64,000 nucleotides of DNA. It comes from Bacteroides pyogenes DSM 20611 = JCM 6294. GTDB lineage: Bacteria > Bacteroidota > Bacteroidia > Bacteroidales > Bacteroidaceae. The stretch spans positions 156,963 through 220,962 of the forward strand of contig NZ_KE386623.1 in the NCBI RefSeq assembly GCF_000428105.1. The letters run 5' to 3'. Made by a program: the position numbers and the translations under genes. The notes beneath the pieces were generated by a model. That model made no database searches. It worked only from the letters and a program-made list of their open reading frames with translations, and was not told the origin of the DNA. Of the stretch, positions 43,164 through 50,362 are shown one piece after another. Numbering within the stretch: the first letter of the stretch is position 1; the number at the start of each line of letters is the position of its first letter.

Positions 43164-45044
43164 CTATCGTCTTGCCTGTTTTTTCTTTCCATACAGCCGG
43201 TCTATCAGGTCCTGCCGTCCGATGCGTTTCAGTTCGCTCACGATGTTCCGGCGTTCCTCCGGTTTATACCAGAAAAAGAACTGTCTCTGACGCAGCTTCT
43301 CCCGTTGCGTTTTCGCGCTGAACACCGGCTCCAGTGTGTAAGGATGGTATCCTGTGTACCATGCTTCGGTAGCTACGGTCATCGGAGTGGGCGTGAAGTC
43401 CTGCACCTGCTCCAGATGAAAGTCGAGCCGTTTGGTTATGACAGCCAGCTCCGCCATATCTTCTTCTCGGCAGCCGGGGTGTGAGGAAATGAAGTAGGGA
43501 ATGAGCTGTTGCCGCAGATTCTCTTCCCGGTTGATTCGGTCGAATATCCGTTTGAATTGCTCGAATTGTTCGAAAGAAGGCTTCCGCATCACTGCCAATA
43601 CCCGGTCGCTCGTATGTTCGGGAGCCACTTTCAGACGTCCGCTTACGTGGCGGGTAATCAGCTCGCGCGTGTATTCGGTTGCGCTGCGGTTCGTTTCGGC
43701 ATCTTTACTTTGATGAAGCAACAGGTCGTAACGCACGCCGCTTCCGATGAAAGACTTCTTGATTCCCGGCAAAGCGTCTACCGACTTGTAGATATCGAGC
43801 AGCGGACGGTGGTCGGTATTCAGGTTCGGACAAACCTTCGGATGTATGCAAGAAGGACGCTTGCACTTCCGGCATACGGATTCGTCGCGTCCTTTCATGC
43901 GGTACATGTTGGCCGACGGACCTCCCAAATCGCTCAAGTAACCTTTGAAGTCGGGCAGTTGTGTCACTTTCCGCACCTCTTTCAGGATAGACTCTTTGCT
44001 GCGGCTCACAATAAACTTGCCCTGATGGGCGGAGATGGTACAGAAAGCGCACCCGCCGAAGCATCCGCGATGGATGTTGACGGAGAACTTGATCATGTCG
44101 TATGCCGGAATCCGTTTGCCTTTGTATTTGGGATGGGGCAAACGCGTATAAGGCAGGTCGAACGAACGGTCGAGCTCTTCCTCGCTCATGGGAGGGTAGG
44201 GAGGATTCACCACGACGATGCGGTTGCCCACCGACTGCGTGATGCGCGACGCGCTGTATTTGTTCGATTCCTCTTCGATGTGCCTGAAGTTGGCCGCCTG
44301 TTTCTTCTTGTCCGACAGGCATTCTTCGTGCGAATAGAGCCGGATATCGCCCGCTTCGTCCGCAAACTCTTTTTCATTTGCCACGTAGGCTATCTGCGGA
44401 ATGCCGTTCAGCGGCGAGCGATGTATGCTGAAAGAAGGCTACGGCACACTGTCGGCAGACCGTTTTTGGTGTTCTTCCAGCTTCCGAGCCAACTCGATGA
44501 TGGGCTTTTCTCCCATTCCGTAAATCAGCAGGTCGGCGCCGCTGTCGCAAAGGATGCTTTTTCGCAATGCGTCCTGCCAATAGTCGTAATGGCTCAGTCT
44601 GCGCATGCTCGCCTCTATGCTTCCCAGTACCACCGGAACGTCGGGGTAGAGCTTTTTCAATATCTGCGTGTAAACGATGGAAGGATATTCCGGGCGCATA
44701 TCGGGCCGCCCGTCGGGCGTATAAGCGTCTTCGCTGCGGAGACGCTTGTTGGCGGTGTATTTGTTTACCATAGAGTCCATACATCCGGCGGAAACACCGA
44801 AGAACAGACGGGGGCGTCCCAGCTTCTTAAAGTCGCGCAGGTCATCCCGCCAGTTGGGCTGGGGAACAATGGCAACCTTCAGTCCTTCCGCTTCGAGGAT
44901 GCGTCCGATTACCGCCGCCCCGAACGAAGGATGGTCTACATACGCGTCGCCGCTGAAGAGAATCACATCCAGTTCGTCCCATCCGCGAAGTTCCACTTCT
45001 TTTTTGGTCGTGGGAAGCCAGTCGGTCAGTTTATAATCATTCAT
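43164..45044 (-). pseudogene. ygiQ: YgiQ-family radical SAM protein gene interrupted by an in-frame amber codon
   Basis: One continuous frame of 627 codons runs from ATG 45044 to the stop at 43164, broken only by TAG at 44439-44441 (codon 202). The part before it (44439-45044) matches the N-terminus of YgiQ proteins (MNDYKLTDWLPTTKKE, FSGDAYVDHPSFG, GSIEASMRRLSHYDYW). The part after holds the radical SAM motif CFGGCAFC, DLGGPSANMYRMKG, and the typical C-terminus FTPTPMTVATEAWYTG. Both parts look well conserved, so the stop is recent or is read through. The fragment from 44384 lacks the N-terminal cobalamin-binding-like region and is unlikely to work alone. The reaction of this family is not established. 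Confidence 0.85.
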
Positions 45045-45048
45045 GCCG

Positions 45049-45056
45049 CAAAGATA
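45049..45056 (-). promoter_or_regulatory. Promoter-like -7 box abutting the ygiQ-like start
   Basis: The minus strand reads TATCTTTG, only four bases before the ATG at 45044, which would give a leaderless transcript. Confidence 0.45.
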
Positions 45057-45116
45057 CGGATAATAAGAGTTTTTTCCAATGGCTTGCCGGATGAGGCTCG
45101 TACACTGCACCGAGGC

Positions 45117-45341
45117 TTACAGCGTGCTGCCGACTGTAAACTGAATGGTCATGCACTCTCCGTCGTAAATTTCACGAAAGCCGATTCCTTGCTCGGAAAG
45201 ATATTCTTTCAAGTCCTGAAAAGCATCGGTACGGTTCATGATAATCCGGAGCGTATCGCCCGGACTTGCTCGGTATATGGCTTTCATTGCCGGAATGAGC
45301 GGGCTGTAGGCGGTTGTTCCGCAAGTGTCTACGGTAATCAT
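45117..45341 (-). CDS. TusA/SirA-like small protein
   Basis: The 74-residue protein has the TusA-like two-layer fold pattern: a conserved cysteine in VDTCGTTAYSPLIPAMKAI, GDTLRIIMNRTDAFQDLKEYL and a final strand ECMTIQFTV. TusA proteins relay sulfur through a CPxP cysteine; here the motif is CGTTAYSPLIP, so a proline follows only later. Start ATG 45341 overlaps the stop of the preceding gene (ATGA), showing coupling with the unknown 105-residue protein. Function is inferred from fold resemblance only. Confidence 0.6.
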   Translation of the reverse strand: MITVDTCGTTAYSPLIPAMKAIYRASPGDTLRIIMNRTDAFQDLKEYLSEQGIGFREIYDGECMTIQFTVGSTL

Positions 45342-45655
45342 TCTTCCTCCCCTTCTTCCTCCTGACCGGGAAGCCAAGTGAGATAAAGCTTGATCAGTTG
45401 CTGCAAGCCGAACGCCTTCATATTGTTGTGGTATATGACGTCGATGCAGAGGTCGAGCAGATCCTTGCTGTTCTCTTCTTGACTGGCAATCAGTGAACGG
45501 ATATTCAGTTTCAGTTTGTCGAGTACGTTCTCGTCTACGATGCCGTTGCTGTCGATCAGATGACGGAACAAAGCATACTTCTCAATCGTTTTCAGATTCT
45601 CGTCGGATACTTCTATGCTCCGTGTACCGGTGGGGTTTGCTTGTATTGTATACAT
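45338..45655 (-). CDS. Unrecognised 105-residue acidic protein coupled to a TusA-like protein
   Basis: This small protein is mostly helical after residue 17 (SDENLKTIEKYALFRHLIDS, LLDLCIDVIYHNNMKAFG) and ends in a glutamate tail (GQEEEGEEE). I recognise no family. Its stop overlaps the TusA-like start, so the two products probably act together, perhaps as a sulfur carrier and its partner. A 286-base spacer upstream (45656-45941) holds only the nagB terminator and a short dyad at 45723-45740. Confidence 0.65.
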   Translation of the reverse strand: MYTIQANPTGTRSIEVSDENLKTIEKYALFRHLIDSNGIVDENVLDKLKLNIRSLIASQEENSKDLLDLCIDVIYHNNMKAFGLQQLIKLYLTWLPGQEEEGEEE

Positions 45656-45886
45656 ATTCTTTTGTGGATTAACGGTTAATTCTCAAATTCTGACGGTCGG
45701 TTCGCTTACAGTACGGCCGCGCATGAATGCTTTTCATTCATAGGAGCAAAGATAGAATTTTAAATGAGAAACAGGCAGGAAAAGAGGATTATTTTTGAGA
45801 AAAGCTCCCCATGCGCCAGCCGTCGTGCTTGCATGGCCTTTTCCCGAACGTATGTTTTCGAACCGAATCATGATCTCGCGAATATA

Positions 45887-45922
45887 GAAAAAAAGAGTGA
45901 GAAGCGATCGGCTTCCCACTCT
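45887..45922 (-). terminator. nagB terminator
   Basis: Read leftward, AGAGTGGGAAGC pairs with GCTTCTCACTCT (plus 45894-45922) with one mismatch, followed by a run of T (A run 45888-45894 on the plus strand). Confidence 0.85.
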
Positions 45923-45941
45923 TCTGTCATTTTTGATGTAT

Positions 45942-47933
45942 TTATAGCGGAACGTACTCTACAAACGCTTCCATCGCTTCGTAAGAAGCCAGGCCCAAGC
46001 GGTCGTACAGAGCGGCGGTGCCGCGGTTTCTTTCCTCACTGCGTTGCCAGAACAGGCGTTCGTCGTTTCCGAGGAAAGGAGCGCTTTCCATTTGCGACTG
46101 ATGTTTCAGGATGGAGTTCCGTTTGGCCCGCAATTCTTCCGGGCTGATGGGGACAACCATCTCGATGTGCTCGATTTCCCATTCCGCCCATGCGCCGCGA
46201 TACATCCAGATGCGGCAATCTTTCAGCCATTTGGCTCCTTCTTCTTTTTCAAGGTCGATGGCGGCAAGCACGGCATCCGTACAAACACGGTGCGTTCCGT
46301 GCGGGTCGGCTAAGTCGCCCGCCACGAAGATTTGGTGAGGCTTCACTTCGCGGAGCAGGTTGCGCACAATCTCTACATCGGCTTCGCTGATGGGATTTTT
46401 CTGGATTTTCCCGGTTTCGTAGAAAGGAAGATCGAGGAAGTGGCAACGATCCAACGGGATGTTGTTGTAAGCGCATGCAGTGCGCGCTTCTCCGCGGCGA
46501 ATGAGTCCTTTGATGGTCAGGATGTCGCGAGTGTCCATGTCGCCGTCTTTCTTTTCCTTCAGGAATTTGCGTATTTCCGCATATTTCTCGCTGATTACCT
46601 TGTCTTCGTTATTGTTGAATATCTGGTTGAATCCGTTGATGAAGTGCAGGAAGCGGATTACCTCTTCGTCTCCCACGGCAATGTTTCCGGAAGTCTGGTA
46701 AGCCACATGCACCTCGTGCTTTTGTTCTACCAGCCGGCGGAATGTTCCTCCCATCGAGATAACGTCGTCGTCGGGATGCGGAGAGAAGATTACCACGCGT
46801 TTCGGATAAGGTTTGGCGCGTTCCGGACGGTAAGTATCGTCGGCGTTCGGTTTGCCGCCCGGCCATCCGGTGATGGTATGCTGCAAATCGTTGAATATTT
46901 TGATATTCACGTTGTATGCCGAGCCGAAAAGAGCCAGAAGTTCACTCAGTCCGTTTTCGTTGTAATCTTTGTTCGTCAGCTTCAGAATCGGCTTTCCGGT
47001 AAGTTGGCAAAGCCATACGATGGCGCTGCGTATCAGTTTGTCGTTCCATTCGCACGAAGTCACCAGCCACGGGCGATGGATACGCGTAAGGTTCGAAGCG
47101 GCGGAAAGGTCGATGGCAATGTGGGCGTTGCGGTGTGTTTGCAGGTAAGATGCGGGGATGGTGTCGGTTATCGGCCCTTCCACGCATGCTTTAACCATTG
47201 CGGCCTTTTCTTCGCCCCATGCCAGCAGATATATTCTTTTGGCGCTCAGAATGGTGGATACTCCCATTGTGATAGAGCTTACCGGAGTGTTTTCGATGCT
47301 TCCGAAGTTCTTTGCGGCTTCATTGCGCGAGTCGTTGTCGAGCAGTATCAGCCGGGTGGTGGAGTTCTGGCGCGAACCCGGTTCGTTGAACGCGATGTTT
47401 CCCACACGGCCGATTCCCAGAAGGGCGATATCGATGCCGCCGAAACTCTCGATGCGCTGTTCGTACAAGCGGCAGTATTCGAAGATGGTGTCTTTGGCGA
47501 TTGTCCCGTCGGGAGTAAAGATATTCTGCTTGTCGATGTCCACGTGGTCGAGGAACATCTGCTTCAAAGCGTTGAAGTTGCTGTTCACCGCATCGGGGCT
47601 CAGCGGGTAATATTCGTACATATTGAATACGATTACGTTGCGGAAGCTCAGCCCTTCTGCTTTGTGCATACGGATGAGTTCGGCATATACGTGGCTCGGG
47701 GAGTTCCCTCCGGGAAGCGCCAATACGCAAAAGCGTCCTTCTTTTTGTTTCTCGCGGATGGTTTGTGCTATTTCACGGGCGATGCTGCTTGCCCCTTCTT
47801 CTACCGATTCGTAGATGTCGGTCGGAATTTTTTCAAGTCTTGTAAGGACCGATTTTTCAAATGCATTCTCCGGTCTGTAATATTTGGGGGAGACGCGGTT
47901 GAGAGTGATTTGAGAACTGAGATTTGTTTTCAT
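45942..47933 (-). CDS. nagB: Glucosamine-6-phosphate deaminase fused to a PIG-L-like deacetylase domain
   Basis: The 663-residue protein has an N-terminal NagB domain (about 40-290: VLALPGGNSPSHVYAEL, NMYEYYPL, ALLGIGRVGNIAFNEPG) and a C-terminal PIG-L/LmbE domain (about 375-663) with the zinc motif SPHPDDD near residue 385 and DPHGTHR. NagB converts glucosamine 6-phosphate to fructose 6-phosphate; PIG-L domains remove acetyl groups from GlcNAc derivatives. The fusion, common in Bacteroidetes, could carry out two consecutive steps of amino-sugar use, but I cannot tell whether the second domain is catalytic on the same pathway. The start at 47933 is preferred over 47963 for its distance from the promoter box at 47992. 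Confidence 0.88.
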   Translation of the reverse strand: MKTNLSSQITLNRVSPKYYRPENAFEKSVLTRLEKIPTDIYESVEEGASSIAREIAQTIREKQKEGRFCVLALPGGNSPSHVYAELIRMHKAEGLSFRNVIVFNMYEYYPLSPDAVNSNFNALKQMFLDHVDIDKQNIFTPDGTIAKDTIFEYCRLYEQRIESFGGIDIALLGIGRVGNIAFNEPGSRQNSTTRLILLDNDSRNEAAKNFGSIENTPVSSITMGVSTILSAKRIYLLAWGEEKAAMVKACVEGPITDTIPASYLQTHRNAHIAIDLSAASNLTRIHRPWLVTSCEWNDKLIRSAIVWLCQLTGKPILKLTNKDYNENGLSELLALFGSAYNVNIKIFNDLQHTITGWPGGKPNADDTYRPERAKPYPKRVVIFSPHPDDDVISMGGTFRRLVEQKHEVHVAYQTSGNIAVGDEEVIRFLHFINGFNQIFNNNEDKVISEKYAEIRKFLKEKKDGDMDTRDILTIKGLIRRGEARTACAYNNIPLDRCHFLDLPFYETGKIQKNPISEADVEIVRNLLREVKPHQIFVAGDLADPHGTHRVCTDAVLAAIDLEKEEGAKWLKDCRIWMYRGAWAEWEIEHIEMVVPISPEELRAKRNSILKHQSQMESAPFLGNDERLFWQRSEERNRGTAALYDRLGLASYEAMEAFVEYVPL

Positions 47934-47991
47934 AAATTTGTAAATTAAGTTATATGCGATCAAAGTCTGTGCGGTTATTGTTTGGTCACCA

Positions 47992-47999
47992 CAAAGATA
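47992..47999 (-). promoter_or_regulatory. Promoter -7 box of nagB
   Basis: The minus strand reads TATCTTTG, about 58 bases before the ATG at 47933. Confidence 0.6.
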
Positions 48000-48082
48000 C
48001 GAAAGATGTTTATACCATTAACTACTTATTTATAGGTATTGTTGCGGTTTCAGACTCTTTTAACATTTGTTTCGTGCAGGCG

Positions 48083-48850
48083 TTACAGGCGGAAAACGTC
48101 TGCATCTTTCCATGCCGGAAACTTCTCTCTGAATCGTCTGAGAGCAGGCAGGCCGATTTCCGCTGTGGCGATTCCTTCCTTTCTGTCGGGCAGGGAGGCT
48201 ATGGTTTCTCCCGTTGCCGAAAGAATCACGCTTCCTCCGTCGTGCTCCAACCCGTTCGCATCGGAGCCTGTCCGGTTCACGCCGCAAACGTAGCATTGGT
48301 TTTCGATGGCGCGGGCACGCAGCAGGGTGTCCCATGCCGTGCGGCGGGCAAGCGGCCAGTTGGCGACGTAAATCAGCAGGTCGTACTCGTTGTTTACGTT
48401 CCGGCTCCATACGGGGAAGCGCAGGTCGTAGCACACGAGCAGGCAGATGTTCCACTCCCGGTAGGTAAAGATAAGCCGGCGGTTGCCGCTCGAGAAGTGC
48501 GCGGGCTCTTCACCCATGCGGAAAAGATGCCGCTTGTCGTAGTAGAATTCATCCCCTTCCGGTGTCAGGAAAAAGGCGCGGTTGTAATATGTTCCTTTAT
48601 CCTCCGCCATATAGCTGCCGCATATAGCCGTGCCGTACAGGGCGGCCCACTCTTTGAGCGTGCGGATGGTTTCTCCTTCCACAGGTTCGGCAAGAAGATG
48701 GCTCCGCATGCTGAATCCGGTGGAGAACATCTCCGGCAAAACAACAATCTCCGTTGTTCCACGGAGGCTTTGCAGCTTTTCGTGAAGCGAACGGAGATTT
48801 GCCTGTTTGTCTTCCCAAACGATATCTGTCTGTATCAATGAGATTTTCAT
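48083..48850 (-). CDS. Carbon-nitrogen hydrolase (omega-amidase-like)
   Basis: The 255-residue nitrilase-superfamily enzyme shows the complete catalytic set: Glu40 (VVLPEMFSTGF), Lys106 (YYDKRHLF) and Cys140 (LLVCYDLRFP). The motifs EMFSTGFSM and CYDLRFPVW are those of the YafV/NIT2 group, which hydrolyse alpha-keto acid amides such as 2-oxoglutaramate in metabolite repair. It is the last of three leftward genes with spacings of 6 and 9 bases. Confidence 0.88.
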   Translation of the reverse strand: MKISLIQTDIVWEDKQANLRSLHEKLQSLRGTTEIVVLPEMFSTGFSMRSHLLAEPVEGETIRTLKEWAALYGTAICGSYMAEDKGTYYNRAFFLTPEGDEFYYDKRHLFRMGEEPAHFSSGNRRLIFTYREWNICLLVCYDLRFPVWSRNVNNEYDLLIYVANWPLARRTAWDTLLRARAIENQCYVCGVNRTGSDANGLEHDGGSVILSATGETIASLPDRKEGIATAEIGLPALRRFREKFPAWKDADVFRL

Positions 48851-48859
48851 GCTTCTACA

Positions 48860-49414
48860 TTATATCTTTCCCAAAACGAAATTCTCGGGATATTTCCCTT
48901 TGAAGTCTTTGAAATAGAGTTTGATTTCGCGCATGTCTTTATCGATTTCGCCCGAAGGCATAACGGCTTTTGTTGCCGTAATGGTCTTCTTTTCGTAGTC
49001 GATGCCGATCAGTACGATAGGGACTTGCGCTTTGAGAGCGATGTAGTAAAACCCTTTCTTCCAGTCGGGGTTCGGCTTGCGGGTTCCTTCGGGGGTAATG
49101 GCCAGATGAAACTTCCGGCTTTTGGCGAAGTGATTCACCATCTGGTCTACCAGCGAAGTCTTTCGTCCGCGGTCTACCGGAATGCCCCCCGCTGCTTTGA
49201 AGAAGATTCCCATAGGGAAGAAAAACCATTCTTTCTTCATCATAAAGCTGGTTTTACGGCCTAATGCTCCGTAAAACAGTTTCCCTATGAATAAGTCGAA
49301 GTTTGTTGTGTGAGGCGCGGCGCATATTACGCATTTGTCGTAATCGGGCACGGTGACGTGGGTTTTCCATCCCAGCAAGCGATAATAGATAAAGCTGTAT
49401 ATGGCTTTCTTCAT
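48860..49414 (-). CDS. Small lysophospholipid acyltransferase family protein
   Basis: The 184-residue protein is a minimal PlsC-like acyltransferase with HTTNFD (HX4D), GGIPVDRGRKTS and ITPEGTRKP. It lacks N-terminal membrane helices, unlike the PlsC at 28849-29607, so it is likely a peripheral enzyme with a different acyl acceptor. It sits between a small conserved hypothetical gene and the omega-amidase gene in a tight operon. Confidence 0.82.
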   Translation of the reverse strand: MKKAIYSFIYYRLLGWKTHVTVPDYDKCVICAAPHTTNFDLFIGKLFYGALGRKTSFMMKKEWFFFPMGIFFKAAGGIPVDRGRKTSLVDQMVNHFAKSRKFHLAITPEGTRKPNPDWKKGFYYIALKAQVPIVLIGIDYEKKTITATKAVMPSGEIDKDMREIKLYFKDFKGKYPENFVLGKI

Positions 49415-49420
49415 TCCGTT

Positions 49421-49690
49421 TTAGTTGAGTTTTTCGATTGCGTCGATAATCTCATTGACCTTCGCGTTGAAGTCTTGACGGAACTTTTTATAAAAGCCCT
49501 TCACGTTTCCCGGTTCGGTGTGGCTGACACGGCAGATGAAATCATCTTGCATTTTCAGTATTTCGTTCATCAGTTCGTCGGCTTTCTCTTTGTCTGTGCC
49601 GGGAATGAACATGCTGTTTACCAAACACTCCGTGAATAATTCTCCTGCGATATAATTGACGTTCTTTTTCAGTTGTCTTCTGCTTGCCAT
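49421..49690 (-). CDS. Conserved hypothetical protein (89 residues)
   Basis: The product is a charged helical protein beginning MASRRQLKKNVNYIAGELF and ending in a leucine-rich helix. I recall similar short proteins in other Bacteroidales but no function. It is the first gene of the operon with the small acyltransferase and the omega-amidase. Confidence 0.65.
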   Translation of the reverse strand: MASRRQLKKNVNYIAGELFTECLVNSMFIPGTDKEKADELMNEILKMQDDFICRVSHTEPGNVKGFYKKFRQDFNAKVNEIIDAIEKLN

Positions 49691-49808
49691 AATGTTTACA
49701 TGTTAATGGTGAATAATCCAAAATTCCGGGTAAAGATAGCGACTTTCTGCGACTCCGGCGAATAAATGGGTGAAAAGTTGAGTGTTTGCCTGTATAATAA
49801 ACGACAGA

Positions 49809-49882
49809 GGCTCCGTTTTGTCCGAACGGAGCCTTTGTCGTTATGCAGCGGAGCCTCTGTTTTGTCCGAACAGAGGCTCCGC
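49809..49882. repeat. Two tandem related hairpins
   Basis: GGCTCCGTT/AACGGAGCC (49809-49833) is followed by GCGGAGCCTCTGTT/AACAGAGGCTCCGC (49848-49882). Both share the loop TTGTCCG, so one seems to be a copy of the other. They separate the rpiB end from the next leftward gene; no clear T tract is present. Confidence 0.75.
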
Positions 49883-49927
49883 TAAAAAGGTAATAAATCG
49901 GAACCGGAATTGCTCTCCGGGTTCTGT

Positions 49928-50362
49928 TTATTTACAAGGTATCTTGTCTACACGCCTTTGATGCCGGCCCCCTTCGAAGTCTGCGGCGAAGAACGCCGTC
50001 AGAATCTTGTCCGCTTCGGCGGTGTCGACGAAGCGTCCCGGCATCACCAGCACGTTGGCGTCGTTGTGCAACCGTGCCAGGCGGGCGATTTCCTCGTTCC
50101 AGCAAAGAGCGGCGCGGATGCCTTGATGCTTGTTCAGCGTCATGCTGATGCCGTTGCCGCTTCCGCAGATGGCGATGCCCGGATAGCATTCGCCCGCTTC
50201 CACAGCCGAAGCCAGCGGATGCGCATAGTCCGGATAGTCGACGCTTGCGTCGGAGTCTGTCCCGAAATCTTTGCAGTTCAACCCTTTTTCTGCCAGCCAA
50301 CGCTTGACGTACTCTTTCAGTTCGAAGCCGGCATGGTCGGCAGCCAATCCGATTAGTTTCAT
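49928..50362 (-). CDS. rpiB: Ribose-5-phosphate isomerase B
   Basis: The 144-residue protein has the RpiB/LacAB motifs AADHAGF (7-13), DYPDYA and CGSGNGISM with catalytic Cys66, and HNDANVLVMPGR. It interconverts ribose 5-phosphate and ribulose 5-phosphate in the non-oxidative pentose phosphate pathway. Its ATG overlaps the tkt stop codon (ATGA at 50359-50362), so it is coupled to the next enzyme of the same pathway. Confidence 0.95.
   Translation of the reverse strand: MKLIGLAADHAGFELKEYVKRWLAEKGLNCKDFGTDSDASVDYPDYAHPLASAVEAGECYPGIAICGSGNGISMTLNKHQGIRAALCWNEEIARLARLHNDANVLVMPGRFVDTAEADKILTAFFAADFEGGRHQRRVDKIPCK

Noticed and set aside
44439..44441. Pyrrolysine codon
   Set aside because: No pyl genes are seen, the organism type is not known to use pyrrolysine, and the site is in a variable linker; a nonsense change is simpler.
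43509..45365. Long open frame antisense to the ygiQ-like gene
   Set aside because: It mirrors codon periodicity of the real gene and its product has no family features; the minus strand has clear radical SAM motifs.
46332..47948. 538-codon antisense frame in nagB
   Set aside because: Shadow of the nagB frame; no start signals or recognisable domain.
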